DNA of 64,000 nucleotides, taken from positions 2,170,001-2,234,000 of the forward strand of contig NZ_CP079863.1 in assembly GCF_025263485.1 (NCBI RefSeq), given 5' to 3'. The notes under the pieces were generated by a model. That model did no database searches and was not told the origin of the DNA. It saw only the letters and a program-made list of their open reading frames with translations. This DNA is from Mycobacterium sp. SMC-2. GTDB lineage: Bacteria > Actinomycetota > Actinomycetes > Mycobacteriales > Mycobacteriaceae. A program made the position numbers and the translations under genes. The first letter of the stretch is position 1, and each line of letters opens with the position of its first letter. Below are positions 43,919 through 53,202 of the stretch, one piece after another.

Positions 43919-44686
43919 TCAGTTGCCCGCCTCGATGGCCGCGACTCGTGCGGCCGCATCAGATCCGCAGAAGCGCTGGAGGTCCACTCCGCCCGCGGCC
44001 AGCAGATCGTCGATACGGCGTTTGAGGTCACCCGAGGAAAGGTGCGCATACAGGTTTTTGCCCGGACAAGAGGTTTGGGCCAGGTCGCGATGGCCCGCCA
44101 ACGTGGCGGTCGCTATCCGAAAATTCTGGGCGGCCCATGCGAACGCGCGAGCCGCTCCCTGAAGCTGGGCCTCCGGCACCGCCTCTTGATCAAAGTCTCC
44201 TTCGCAGAGGACCAGGAAATGGCCCGTGGTGTCGTAATCCGTCGCGGTGTCGCCCGCGAATTCGGTGCTCCGGAGTTCGTAGATGTTGCCATCGCGGTCG
44301 ACGCCGACGTGATAGGCGATGTCGATCCACCCGTGCTGATCCTGGTGGTACCGCTGATCCTGTCGGAGATGCCCTGGGGCGTTGCGGTTGTCGCCGAGGA
44401 CGACGGCCTCGTGGTGGAGGGTCATCCGGGTGATGGTGTGGCGCTTCCCCCCAGGTCGGGCCGGTCGCGCGCCCCAGGCGTCTCGGCATAGCAACAAAGC
44501 CGAGGTGGTCGCGGTCAGGTGCAGGCTGGACGTCGACGTTGCGGAAGGAGTCGAAGCTGGCGTGGCGCCGGCGCCGATCAGGGACGCCACGCCCACGCTG
44601 CCGGCCACCCCTAACAGCTGCCGGCGGCTGATAGCGGCCGGCCATGCATGGGGCCGGCCCGGCGCAGGTTCACACACCGCCCTCAC
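43919..44686 (-). CDS. Tat-exported N-acetylmuramoyl-L-alanine amidase (PGRP domain)
   Basis: 255 residues from GTG 44686. A twin-arginine signal ISRRQLLGVAGSVGVASLIG runs at about 18-37, followed by a Thr/Ser linker. The amidase_2/PGRP domain (about 70-225) has zinc-type residues in TRMTLHHEAV (His), IAYHVGVDRDGNIYE, and TLAGHRDLAQTSCPGK (His and Cys). It cleaves the bond between muramic acid and the stem peptide outside the cell. A conserved C-terminal helix LKRRIDDLLAAGGVDLQ is duplicated in the relic at 40549. Alone, 196 bp from the sugar gene and 83 bp from the divergent hydrolase. Confidence 0.88.
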   Translation of the reverse strand: MRAVCEPAPGRPHAWPAAISRRQLLGVAGSVGVASLIGAGATPASTPSATSTSSLHLTATTSALLLCRDAWGARPARPGGKRHTITRMTLHHEAVVLGDNRNAPGHLRQDQRYHQDQHGWIDIAYHVGVDRDGNIYELRSTEFAGDTATDYDTTGHFLVLCEGDFDQEAVPEAQLQGAARAFAWAAQNFRIATATLAGHRDLAQTSCPGKNLYAHLSSGDLKRRIDDLLAAGGVDLQRFCGSDAAARVAAIEAGN

Positions 44687-44769
44687 GATACGGGCGTGCT
44701 GCTGGAGCGCGGGCTGCGTTCGGTCCTTGACGCCGCCAAGATCCGAAAACCAAAATCGCAGGTAACGAG

Positions 44770-46320
44770 ATGAGCTCCACAACGAACCCACCAGTTGCCG
44801 TACGTTTTCGCGGTGCGATGCGCACCGCCATCGCCGCCGGGACCGCCTTCCTTGCGCTGACCGCGGCTTGCTCGCGTGGCAACGCGGGGCAGGCAGCGCC
44901 GGGTGCAAGCACGCAGGCTCCCAAACCGGACGTCGCGACAGTCGTCGAACTGCCCGATCCCGCTCCCGCAATCGATTTCGCACCAATCTCCACGCTGATC
45001 AACGATGCGATTGCGGCGGACAAGCTGCCGGGGGCCGTGGTTTTGATCGGTCACGGCGGCAGGATCGCCTTCCACCGGGCCTATGGCTCGCGCAAGCTTA
45101 CGGGCGAACCCGGGCTGGATGGATCGCCCGCGCCCGCCGAGCCGATGACCGAGGACACGATCTTCGACTTGGCCTCCCTGACGAAGATCCTCGCGACCGC
45201 GACGGCCGTCATGCAGCTGTACGAACAAGGCAAGGTGCAGTTCGACGATCCCGTGCAGCGGTACCTTCCGGACTTCAACCCGGCCAATGATCCGCCGCGG
45301 GCGAAGGTGACCGTCCGTACGTTGCTCACGCACACCTCAGGGCTGCCGGGGGACGTCAACCTGGGGGATCCGTGGGGACTGGAAGGGGCCGTTCCAGCGG
45401 AGGGCATTCATCGTGCGCTCACGACGCCGTTGGAGTCGGGTCCCGGCCAGGGTTTCCGCTACTCGGACATCAATTTCATTCTGCTCGGCGCGCTGGTCGA
45501 GAGGGTCACAGGCGACACCCTGGACGTCTACGTGCAGCGACACGTGTTCGAACCGCTCGGCTTGCAAGACACCCGTTACCTTCCGCCGGCCAAAGCGTGC
45601 GGTCCCCACACGACGCTCGGGGCCGCGATCGCCTGGGCTCCCGCGCCCACCGGCCGGGGCCCGGACGCTTGCCCTGCGGGCACCTGGAGCACCGGTCTCC
45701 TCTCGCGCATCGCACCGACGGCGCGTGACGAAGAGGGCAGGGCCGATCCGAGCAGGAATCCCGATCTCGACCACCTGCTCCGGGGCACCGTTCAGGACAC
45801 GACGGCGCGACGCATGGGTGGGGTGGCCGGGCATGCGGGCGTGTTCTCGACCGCACGCGATGTCGGTGTCTTCGCGCAGGCCCTGCTCGATCGGCTCGCG
45901 GGGCGTCCGAGTGAATTCCCTTTGGAACAAGCGACTTTGCAGTTGATGACCGCCCCCCAGCAACCGGGGCATGCGCCTCAACAGCTCGAAGCGGCGAACG
46001 CCGCCACCCGGGCGGCCGTCGCGAAGAGACCGAACGCCAGAGACCCGCTGCTCGCTCCGCGCTATCCGGCGATCGCGGGGCAGAACCTGCGCGGCTTCGG
46101 CTGGGATATCGATACGGGCCAGTCCACGGCGCGGGGGATGCTCTTCCCCATCGGAAGCTTCGGCCACACCGGCTTCACCGGAACCTCGTTGTGGATCGAT
46201 CCGGGCTCAGATACCTATGTAGTTCTGCTCGCGAACTCGATCCACACGCGGGGCAGTCCACCGATGTCGGATCTGCGCGGGGAGGTTGCGACGGCAGCGG
46301 CGCGGGCCCTTGGTATCTAG
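44770..46320 (+). CDS. Beta-lactamase-family serine hydrolase lipoprotein
   Basis: 516 residues. The signal peptide ends in the lipobox LTAAC (Cys about 34), so it is probably anchored outside the membrane. The class C beta-lactamase/esterase fold shows the SxxK motif in LASLTKILAT (near 136), the YxN-like RYSDINFILLG (near 233) and a C-terminal GHTGFTGTSLW (HTG) near 461. Insertions near 275-330 exceed the usual domain. Functions in the family include D-amino peptidase, esterase or peptidoglycan modification. Its TAG stop shares CTAG with the convergent M15 gene. Confidence 0.87.
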   Translation: MSSTTNPPVAVRFRGAMRTAIAAGTAFLALTAACSRGNAGQAAPGASTQAPKPDVATVVELPDPAPAIDFAPISTLINDAIAADKLPGAVVLIGHGGRIAFHRAYGSRKLTGEPGLDGSPAPAEPMTEDTIFDLASLTKILATATAVMQLYEQGKVQFDDPVQRYLPDFNPANDPPRAKVTVRTLLTHTSGLPGDVNLGDPWGLEGAVPAEGIHRALTTPLESGPGQGFRYSDINFILLGALVERVTGDTLDVYVQRHVFEPLGLQDTRYLPPAKACGPHTTLGAAIAWAPAPTGRGPDACPAGTWSTGLLSRIAPTARDEEGRADPSRNPDLDHLLRGTVQDTTARRMGGVAGHAGVFSTARDVGVFAQALLDRLAGRPSEFPLEQATLQLMTAPQQPGHAPQQLEAANAATRAAVAKRPNARDPLLAPRYPAIAGQNLRGFGWDIDTGQSTARGMLFPIGSFGHTGFTGTSLWIDPGSDTYVVLLANSIHTRGSPPMSDLRGEVATAAARALGI

Positions 46321-47027
46321 GGCCGCTCGAAGTGTTGATAGTCGAGGGGGGCCGTCCACTCGCCACCCCAGCGCCAGCCACGATCTGTGAAGACGTGCAC
46401 CGCCGGGTCACCGTGGTGCAGGAGTCCCGGGTCGGTGCGGCTGCGATCCAGGTAGGCCGCCGCATTCTGCGGCTCGAAGTACCCGCTGGCATACAGGCAC
46501 GGGTTGACAAGCGGGTTGAGGTCGACGGCCCGGCCATAAGCGTGTGGAGACCATTCGGATGTTCCCGGGATGGTTCGGCAGTTGAACGCCGACGTGTTGT
46601 TGTCCTCCATCGATAACTCGTCGTCGGCGGCCGGATAGCGTTCGACCGTGCCGATCTTTTCGATGGGGTAGCCCAGCCGGTAGAGCCGGTCGAAGATCGC
46701 GATGACCTCCGGCGCCAGGTCCTGATGGACGATCAATGCGCCGCGGTGGGTCTGGCCGTCGAAGCCGAGATGGTTGACCCGGACCCGTCGCAGCTGTGCC
46801 GGCTCGACAGGGCAGCCCGGCCGCCAGCTCGCGCCGAGTTCGGCGACGGTGACCGGCTCCACGGCCGGACCCACGGTTGCCCGCGGTGCGTCGGCCGGCG
46901 GTGTCGCCGAAACGGACGGTGATGGCGTGTCCGGACGAGGTGGCGGGGGAGCGGTGCACTGCACCAGCACGACAATCGCCGCAAGCATTTCGGCCAGTAC
47001 GGCACCCCGCCGGTCAATGGGAAGCAT
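46317..47027 (-). CDS. M15-family peptidase lipoprotein (D-Ala-D-Ala carboxypeptidase-like)
   Basis: 236 residues. The signal ends at IVVLVQC, a lipobox-like Cys at about 24, then a Pro/Thr linker. The metallopeptidase core has NTSAFNCRTIPGTSEWSPHAYG, in which the His, with AVDLNP (Asp) and the final WTAPLDYQHFE (Asp, His), forms the zinc and catalytic set of VanY-type peptidases. It trims peptidoglycan stem or cross-bridges. The ATG is at 47027. Convergent with the serine hydrolase by a 4-bp overlap. Together with the amidase it makes a small envelope-remodelling group. Confidence 0.88.
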   Translation of the reverse strand: MLPIDRRGAVLAEMLAAIVVLVQCTAPPPPRPDTPSPSVSATPPADAPRATVGPAVEPVTVAELGASWRPGCPVEPAQLRRVRVNHLGFDGQTHRGALIVHQDLAPEVIAIFDRLYRLGYPIEKIGTVERYPAADDELSMEDNNTSAFNCRTIPGTSEWSPHAYGRAVDLNPLVNPCLYASGYFEPQNAAAYLDRSRTDPGLLHHGDPAVHVFTDRGWRWGGEWTAPLDYQHFERP

Positions 47028-47106
47028 TTGGGGCGAGAGGTCCTCGTCTCGTGGGATTTCTCCCCGCCCACAGTAAGCCGAGTTCCGCTCAAGCTCGGGA
47101 CCGCCC

Positions 47107-47994
47107 TCAGGACGGACGCGCCACGATCACAGGGATTTTGGCCCGATTGACCACCGTCGCCCCGACCGAGCCCAACAACGTGCCGGCGAACCCGCCGCGG
47201 CCGTGGCTGCCGACCACCAGCAGTTGCGCCCGTTCCGACGCCTTGAGGAGCCAACGCGCCGGATCGCCGATTTCGACGCTGCGACGGATTTGCACGTTGG
47301 GATAGCGTTCATGCCAACCCGCCAGCCGCTCGGCGAGCGTCTCCTCCTCCTCGGATAGCTGGGCATCCCATTCGGAGTCTTGGAACAACTTTCTCGAGTC
47401 GGACACCCGGGGATCGGCCCATGCGTGCAAGGCGATCAGGTTGACACCTCGTCGTGACGCTTCCTCGAATGCGATCGCGGTCGCCGCCTCCGATGCCGGC
47501 GAGCCGTCGATGCCCAACAGCACCGGTGCGGCGGCGCCGGCCCGCGCGGCGTCGTGGATCACGGCGACCGGGCAGTGCGCGCGGTAGACCAATCCCGAAC
47601 TCACCGAGCCAAGCAAGCTGTGGGCCACGACGCCGCCATGTCCCCGATGGCCTACCACGACCATCTCCACCTCTCTGGAAAGCGCGACGAGCGTCGGGAC
47701 GACCGCCGAATGCAACACTTTGCCGTCGATCTGCACGGCGCCGCGCCCACCGGTGCTCTCCTCGGCGACCGCGATCGCCGACTGGATGAATTCGCGTGCC
47801 CGCTCCTGCGAGTGCGTGGGGTCGGCCAGCGCGGTGGACTGGAACCACGCCGGTACGGGGGCGTCGACGACATGGACGAGAGTGAGCGGCACCTGCCGCA
47901 GCGCGGCGTCACGGGCCGCCCATCGGACGGCACCCAGTGCCGCGGCCGAGCCGTCAACGCCTACCAAGATCGCGCGACGTAGTGGTTGCCGCAT
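47107..47994 (-). CDS. Universal stress protein, tandem Usp domains
   Basis: 295 residues made of two Usp domains (about 5-145 and 155-293). Each carries the ATP-binding motif: VGHRGHGGVVAHSLLGSVSS in the first and VGSHGRGGFAGTLLGSVGAT in the second, with the opening ILVGVDGSAAAL and VLLGIDGSPASE. Mycobacterial tandem Usp proteins bind ATP or cAMP and rise in dormancy (family knowledge). The ATG MRQPLRRAIL was chosen over a longer leader with no family match. I see no DosR box upstream. Confidence 0.93.
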   Translation of the reverse strand: MRQPLRRAILVGVDGSAAALGAVRWAARDAALRQVPLTLVHVVDAPVPAWFQSTALADPTHSQERAREFIQSAIAVAEESTGGRGAVQIDGKVLHSAVVPTLVALSREVEMVVVGHRGHGGVVAHSLLGSVSSGLVYRAHCPVAVIHDAARAGAAAPVLLGIDGSPASEAATAIAFEEASRRGVNLIALHAWADPRVSDSRKLFQDSEWDAQLSEEEETLAERLAGWHERYPNVQIRRSVEIGDPARWLLKASERAQLLVVGSHGRGGFAGTLLGSVGATVVNRAKIPVIVARPS

Positions 47995-48279
47995 GTCAGC
48001 TCGTTTCTTGCGTACCCCCGGGGCAGGATCATCCAGGGCGGCCCCGATTGTCAGGGCCGAAGCGACGCAAGCGAGAGGACCAAAGGCACCGATGTGGCAC
48101 CGCTCCATGGAGTTTCGCAGGTCACAGCGCTAACGCCGCCTTTTCGAGTGCTAGGCTTCGGGGGCTCAATCTGCTCCACGGCGGCCGTCCGCGAGCCGGG
48201 GAGCCAGATGGCCATTAATTTTCTGCCCCCCGGGGTATAAGTGATCTTGAACCGTGACTACGCCCCGAATCGAGGAGAA

Positions 48280-48597
48280 GTGATCAGAAAGCTGCTTCTT
48301 GCCCTGACGTTCGTCATCGCGTTGGTCGCTCCGGCTTCCATGGCGGGGGCGTTTGCCACGGCCCACGCTGACCCGATCGGCTTCCCGCCGGACTGGCCTT
48401 TCTACGAGATGCAGACCGAACAGACCATGTGCAGGGCCATGGCTCAGGGGTGGTCGCGCGCCGAGATAGTCGGCGCGATGCAACAGGCGAACAACCAGAG
48501 CGTGACGGGGCTGAATCCCGATCAGGCCGCCAAGCGCGCCAACATGTGGGTCGACCTGGGCCGAATCAAGTACTGCCCCGGCGCTGTCGCCAATTGA
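48280..48597 (+). CDS. DUF732 secreted protein
   Basis: 105 residues from GTG 48280, or 118 from GTG 48241. A signal peptide IRKLLLALTFVIALVAP with an Ala-rich cleavage region (ATAHADP) leads to a small helical domain with Cys pairs (QTMCRAMAQGWS near 62, IKYCPG near 99), as in the mycobacterial DUF732 family. The family is exported and of unknown function. GAGGAG precedes the chosen GTG, but by only two to three bases. Confidence 0.78.
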   Translation: MIRKLLLALTFVIALVAPASMAGAFATAHADPIGFPPDWPFYEMQTEQTMCRAMAQGWSRAEIVGAMQQANNQSVTGLNPDQAAKRANMWVDLGRIKYCPGAVAN

Positions 48598-48625
48598 TCC
48601 GCGTAACCGCCGCTCGCTCGCGCCG

Positions 48626-48841
48626 CTAGCAGAGGGCGGCGCAAAACCACGCGCTGGCCACCAGGGCGATCACGAGTGCGGCGGTGGCGTGCCCCGTGGA
48701 CGCCGCCACAATGACCCCTGTGATCGCGGCGATGAGAGCTATGACCACGACCAAGGCCAGCAGTATCCGGTGTGAATGAACCGCTCCGCTAGGACGCGGT
48801 GCGACGACGACATACTTGCTCGGGCCATGGGCTGCGGCCAT
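48626..48841 (-). CDS. Small membrane protein, hypothetical
   Basis: 71 residues. A polar N-terminus (AAAHGPSKYVVVAPRP) is followed by two hydrophobic helices (about 21-43 and 48-68) ending in WFCAALC. GGAG lies seven bases before the ATG. No known family. It converges towards the DUF732 gene 28 bp away. Short but with good codon usage and signal. Confidence 0.65.
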   Translation of the reverse strand: MAAAHGPSKYVVVAPRPSGAVHSHRILLALVVVIALIAAITGVIVAASTGHATAALVIALVASAWFCAALC

Positions 48842-48953
48842 AGGAGCTCCAATCAAGTTGTGACCTCGGATACAAAGAAAGCACAAATGTGCCCTGCATC
48901 ACAAGCTGTCGCGGGCGATGTTATGGAGTTGCGCGAGTAAACGGAACCGGGAG

Positions 48954-49817
48954 CTACGAATCCTGCGCGGTTTCCAGCAACCGCAGCGGGTGCAGACCGT
49001 CGACCGCGCCGACGAACGGCGGGTGGATGCTGTAGCCGAGCATGCGGCGAATGTCATCGGAGACCGCGCGAGCGATGTCCCGCGATATCGACAAGGTGAA
49101 GGCTTCCATCGGTCGCAACCACGGTTGGCAGTACTGGGCGGTCACGGCGAGACGGTCGCGGTCGGTGCTGTTGGCGCCCCCGCCATGCCAGAGCGTCCCC
49201 ACGAAGAAGACACACGAGCCGGCCGGCATCACGACCGGTAGGGCCTGATCGTCCGGGCCGGGCCGGCGCTTGCCCCAGCGGTGGCTGCCGGGGTAGAGGA
49301 TGGTGGCGCCGTTGTCGGCGCTGAAGTCGTCGATCGCCCAGATCGTCGCCGCCGCCAAAGGTTCTCGCGGACGCGGGATCGGGTAGAACCCGTCGTCGTG
49401 GTGAGCCAGCTGCGCGGCCTCGCCCGGCTGAATGTTGATGGCCTGCAACGCCGAAAGCAGGTAGTTCGGCATCAGCAGGCGATCGAGCACCGCCAGCACC
49501 CGGGGATTGTCGACGATCCCGTCGCACACGCGGGTCCGGCTCAGCAGGCTGTAGACGCGCTGGGTGCGCCGGCCCTCGAAGGAATTGCGCCCGGTGTGCC
49601 CGAGCCAGGGGCGCACGACCTCACGGATCTGCTGGCACTGCCCGGGGGTGAGTAGGCCCTCCCAGATGACATAGCCGTCGCGGTGCAGAGCCGCCATGTC
49701 GGCGTCGACGATCGCGCTCTCGACCGAGCTTCCACCGCTCGGCGTCCGCCTGTACCGCTGCGCCAAGTCGCCCCTGAGGTCTTCCAGCGTCGTGACCGGC
49801 TCGTCGTCGATGTTCAT
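48954..49817 (-). CDS. Phytanoyl-CoA dioxygenase-family (PhyH) protein
   Basis: Fe(II)/2-oxoglutarate oxygenase of the PhyH family, 287 residues. The metal triad is visible as LAHHDDGFYPI (HxD, near 149) and GTLWHGGGAN (His near 224). The 2-oxoglutarate-binding Arg is in STDRDRLAV a few residues later. AALHRDGYVIWEGLLTP is the family N-terminal start. Substrates in the family range from phytanoyl-CoA to secondary metabolites. The ATG MNIDDEPVTT removes an upstream leader. No metabolic neighbours point to a substrate. Confidence 0.9.
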   Translation of the reverse strand: MNIDDEPVTTLEDLRGDLAQRYRRTPSGGSSVESAIVDADMAALHRDGYVIWEGLLTPGQCQQIREVVRPWLGHTGRNSFEGRRTQRVYSLLSRTRVCDGIVDNPRVLAVLDRLLMPNYLLSALQAINIQPGEAAQLAHHDDGFYPIPRPREPLAAATIWAIDDFSADNGATILYPGSHRWGKRRPGPDDQALPVVMPAGSCVFFVGTLWHGGGANSTDRDRLAVTAQYCQPWLRPMEAFTLSISRDIARAVSDDIRRMLGYSIHPPFVGAVDGLHPLRLLETAQDS

Positions 49818-49907
49818 TGGCACTCGTCCTTCATCCCGGTCCCACACTAAGCCGAGTTGACACAGGCCGACAGGACAAACGCCGAGCATCTGTACGAGGA
49901 TGAAGCG

Positions 49908-50148
49908 GTGCGAATGCTTCTCGTTTTGGCGAGCTTCGCCACCGCAGTTGCCGCGGCCACGCCCGCACCGGCCGATCCGGGCGGGCGCCGTCGCCATCCG
50001 GGTCGGCAAGAAGGCGTGCGAGCTGATGGACCAGGGTCAGTCCGGAGCCGACGTCATCGAGGGCGTGACGTCGGAGAACGCTGGGTTCACGGTGTCGGAC
50101 ACCGGCATGTTCCCGTGGGTCCCGTTACCGCCGCCAGGTGCCGGATAG
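49908..50148 (+). pseudogene. Frameshifted DUF732-like gene
   Basis: From GTG 49908 the frame gives a signal peptide (MLLVLASFATAVAAAT, then PAPADPGG). The DUF732-like domain ACELMDQGQSGADVIEGVTS appears only in another frame from about 49985 to the stop at 50148. The link between them is also shorter than in intact family members, so a small deletion probably caused the shift. Neither frame alone makes a full protein. Compare the intact DUF732 gene at 48280. Confidence 0.7.
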
Positions 50149-50208
50149 GCGGAAACCCGCCGGGCGAACGTTTGCGCTACGCGACGTCGATGGGAGGAGT
50201 GTTCGATT

Positions 50209-50460
50209 GTGGAGCTACTGCGGCGCACCTTGCGGTATCAAGTCAGGATCGGCGCCCTGATCGAACTGGCGCTGTGGCTGGCGATCCCATACCTGTGTAT
50301 CGGGTTCGTGTGGACCCTTTTTCACACCGAGGAGGCTCAACAAATTCAGGCTCGGGTGGAGGCCGTGTTCCCCGCCGGAGCCGACGTCGTGGCCTTCGGC
50401 CTGACCACGGCACTGTGGCCCGCCTCCATACAAATCGCCCACGCGTGCCCCGCGCAGTGA
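50209..50460 (+). CDS. Small membrane protein, hypothetical
   Basis: 83 residues from GTG 50209, with GGGAGGAG about ten bases upstream. One clear helix (LIELALWLAIPYLCIGFVW, about 17-35) and a second hydrophobic stretch near the C-terminus (VVAFGLTTALWPASIQIA) surround a short loop. No known family. It lies 15 bp before the next small membrane gene and could be cotranscribed with it. Confidence 0.65.
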   Translation: MELLRRTLRYQVRIGALIELALWLAIPYLCIGFVWTLFHTEEAQQIQARVEAVFPAGADVVAFGLTTALWPASIQIAHACPAQ

Positions 50461-50475
50461 CTTAGGCTGCCGAGC

Positions 50476-50886
50476 ATGTCAATCGATCGATCGGCACTTC
50501 TGGCGGGCAGCATCCGATTCACCTCCGGCGTCTGGTTCCTGGTAGACCCCCTGAACGCGAACCGGTTCTGGGGGGACCCGGAAGAGCCGACGCCGACGGC
50601 GCGACTGTTGCTGCGCTCCATGGGATATCGCGACGCTCTGATCGGTGGGCTGCTCGCCGCGTCGGCGTTGCGCGGCAAGAACACGCGCGGCTGGTTTCTC
50701 GCGTCCGGCGGTGCCGACGCGGCCGACCTGCTCGGCGGCCTCAGCGTCCATCGCGACCTGAAGCCCTCGCAACGGATCATCGGGCTGGGTGGCGCCGTCG
50801 TCGGCATCGGTGTTGGGTTGTGGGGCGCGGCGCGCCGCGAGACGGGCGGTCGCCGTCGCCGGAACAAGATAGATGCGGTTGACTGA
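50476..50886 (+). CDS. Membrane protein, hypothetical
   Basis: 136 residues with three or four hydrophobic stretches (about 9-24, 52-66, 76-90 and 101-118) and a basic C-terminus (ARRETGGRRRRNKIDAVD). An FWGDPEEPTPTARLLLRSMGYRD segment near 32 recurs in actinobacterial membrane proteins I remember only as uncharacterised. The ATG is at 50476. It is followed five bases later by the LLM oxidoreductase gene on the same strand. Confidence 0.7.
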   Translation: MSIDRSALLAGSIRFTSGVWFLVDPLNANRFWGDPEEPTPTARLLLRSMGYRDALIGGLLAASALRGKNTRGWFLASGGADAADLLGGLSVHRDLKPSQRIIGLGGAVVGIGVGLWGAARRETGGRRRRNKIDAVD

Positions 50887-50891
50887 GCGCC

Positions 50892-51719
50892 ATGGGTTTA
50901 GGGGTGCTGACATTCGTAACCGATGAGGGCATCGGCCCGGCGGAGCTGGGGCAGGCGCTCGAGCAGCGTGGATTGGAGTCGCTTTTCCTCGCCGAGCACA
51001 CCCACATCCCAGCGGGCGACGTAACCCCCTACCCGGCCGGCGGTCCCATCCCGCCGAAGTACTACCGCACCCTGGATCCGTTCGTGGCGTTGACCGCCGC
51101 GGCCGCCGTCACCGAGCGGCTGGTCCTGGGCACCGGCATCGCGCTGGTTCCCCAGCGCGACCCGATCCACACCGCCAAAGAAGTGGCGTCGCTGGATCTG
51201 GTGTCGCGGGGACGATTCCGGTTCGGCGTGGGCGTGGGCTGGCTGCGCGAGGAAATCGCCAACCACGGTGTCGACCCGTCGGTTCGGGGACGCGTGGCCG
51301 ACGAGCGACTGGACGCGATGATCGAGATCTGGACCCACGAAAAGGCGGAATTCCACGGCGAATTCGTGAACTTCGACCCCATCTACAGTTGGCCTAAGCC
51401 AGTGCAGACGCCCTACCCGCCGCTGTACTTCGGCGGCGGCCCCGCGGCCTTCAAGCGCATCGTCCGGCTGCAGGGCGGGTGGCTGTCGATGACACCCTCG
51501 GCGGAGGTCTTGGCGCCGCAGTTGGCGCAACTGCGCGACGTGGCCGGTCCGGACGTGCCGGTGATCAGCTTCCATGGCGGCGCCCCGACGGCCGACGAGC
51601 TCGTGGGCTACCGCGATCTCGGGGTGGAGCACCTGCTCATCGAACTGCCCACCGAGCCTCGCGACGAGACCCTTCGCCGTCTCGATGAGCTGCAAACCCA
51701 GTCCGCGAAGCTGGCATAA
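50892..51719 (+). CDS. LLM-class F420-dependent oxidoreductase
   Basis: Luciferase-like TIM-barrel oxidoreductase, 275 residues. Signature segments are LESLFLAEHTHIP (near 30), RLVLGTGIALVPQRDP (near 80), FGVGVGWLREEIANHGVDP and WPKPVQTPYPPLYFGGGP near 165. Mycobacterial members usually take electrons from coenzyme F420. The substrate is unknown. The ATG is at 50892. The stop is two bases from the convergent selO stop. Confidence 0.88.
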   Translation: MGLGVLTFVTDEGIGPAELGQALEQRGLESLFLAEHTHIPAGDVTPYPAGGPIPPKYYRTLDPFVALTAAAAVTERLVLGTGIALVPQRDPIHTAKEVASLDLVSRGRFRFGVGVGWLREEIANHGVDPSVRGRVADERLDAMIEIWTHEKAEFHGEFVNFDPIYSWPKPVQTPYPPLYFGGGPAAFKRIVRLQGGWLSMTPSAEVLAPQLAQLRDVAGPDVPVISFHGGAPTADELVGYRDLGVEHLLIELPTEPRDETLRRLDELQTQSAKLA

Positions 51720-51721
51720 AG

Positions 51722-53182
51722 CTAAGTGCCACAGAACGTTTGGTACTTGCCGAAGTCCTGCGGCGCCGGACTCGCGTAGCGTTCCAGACCCGGCTTCTCG
51801 TCATACGGCGCGGCCACCGCGGCCAGGAGCTGTTCGACCGGGCCGAGATCGCCCGCGGTCGCGGCCGCGAGCGCTTCCTCGACGAGGTGGTTGCGCGGAA
51901 TGTAGATCGGGTTGGCCCGAGCCATGGCGTCCGCGTCGGGGCGTAGGGCTTGCCAACGCGACAGCCACGCGTCGAAGCCGGCCAAGTCGATGAAGAGACC
52001 GCGCGCGGGTTCGGCGTCGCCTCTTGCCGCCCGGCCGAGGTGGCGGAAAAACGAGGTGTAGTCGACGTGGCTGTCGTTGAGCAAGACGAGCAACTCGTCG
52101 ACCAGAGCCGCGGCGTCCTGGGCTTCGATGTGGGGCAGACCAAGTTTGGCGCGCGTCCCGGACGACCACACGGCGTCGTACTCGCGCTGAAACACCCCGA
52201 ACGCGTTCTCCGCGAGCGCGACCGCCTCCTCGACATCGTCGGAGAGCAGCGGAAGCAGGGTCTCGGCGAAACGGGCAAGGTTCCAGCCCGCGACCATGGG
52301 CTGGTTGCCGTACGCGTAGCGCCCCCAGAAGTCGATGGAACTGAACACCGTTTCGGGGTCGTAGGCCTCCATGAAGGCGCACGGCCCGTAGTCGATCGTT
52401 TCACCGGAGATCGTCATGTTGTCGGTGTTCATTACCCCGTGGACGAATCCGATCAGCATCCATCGCGCGATGAGCGATGCCTGGACGGCCACGACTCCCT
52501 CGAACAACGCGAGGTAGGGGCGTTCGGCATTGGCGGCGCCGGGATGGTGGCGGGCGATCGCATGGTCGGCGAGACGCCGCAGCAGGCCGATGTCGCCCGT
52601 CGAGGCGGCGAACTGGAAGCTGCCCACCCGCAGGTGGCTGCTGGCCACGCGGGCCAGCACCGCCCCGGGCAGTTCCGCCTCACGCAGGACGGGGCGGCCG
52701 GTGCCCACGACGGCCAACGACCGCGTCGTCGGCACCCCGAGCGCATGCATCGCCTCGCTGACGATGTATTCGCGCAGCATCGGCCCCACGGCCGCCAGAC
52801 CGTCGCCGCCCCGCGCGAACGGTGTCGGCCCGGAGCCCTTCAGGTGGATGTCGCGCAGGCGCCCGTCGTCACCGACGAGCTCGCCGAGCAGTAGTGCGCG
52901 GCCGTCGCCCAACCGGGGGACGAAGCCGCCGAACTGATGACCCGCGTACGCCTGCGCCACCGGAACGGCGGTGCTGGGCACCAAATCGCCCACCAGAAAG
53001 CGCAGCCCGTCGGGACTCCGCAGCCAGGCGGCGTCCAGGCCGAGGTCCGCGGCGAGCCGCTCGTTGAACGCAAGCAATCGCAGCTCGCCCGGCGACTCCG
53101 CTTGCCAGCGCACGGCCATCTCCGGCAACTCGCGGAAGAACCGGTCTTGTAGGGCAACGGTCATATCCGGGGCGAAACTCAC
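51722..53182 (-). CDS. selO: Protein adenylyltransferase SelO
   Basis: Pseudokinase-fold enzyme of the SelO/YdiU (UPF0061) family, 486 residues, which AMPylates proteins in redox stress (family knowledge). Visible are [35 protein letters not shown] (nucleotide handling, near 115), [20 protein letters not shown] (active-site loop, near 248) and a C-terminal tail ending FCGT, whose Cys is at the site of the family's redox Cys or Sec. It is encoded alone, between an LLM oxidoreductase and the iron-protein pair. Confidence 0.95.
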   Translation of the reverse strand: MSFAPDMTVALQDRFFRELPEMAVRWQAESPGELRLLAFNERLAADLGLDAAWLRSPDGLRFLVGDLVPSTAVPVAQAYAGHQFGGFVPRLGDGRALLLGELVGDDGRLRDIHLKGSGPTPFARGGDGLAAVGPMLREYIVSEAMHALGVPTTRSLAVVGTGRPVLREAELPGAVLARVASSHLRVGSFQFAASTGDIGLLRRLADHAIARHHPGAANAERPYLALFEGVVAVQASLIARWMLIGFVHGVMNTDNMTISGETIDYGPCAFMEAYDPETVFSSIDFWGRYAYGNQPMVAGWNLARFAETLLPLLSDDVEEAVALAENAFGVFQREYDAVWSSGTRAKLGLPHIEAQDAAALVDELLVLLNDSHVDYTSFFRHLGRAARGDAEPARGLFIDLAGFDAWLSRWQALRPDADAMARANPIYIPRNHLVEEALAAATAGDLGPVEQLLAAVAAPYDEKPGLERYASPAPQDFGKYQTFCGT

Positions 53183-53202
53183 CTCGACGAGCCTACGGCG
53201 AG

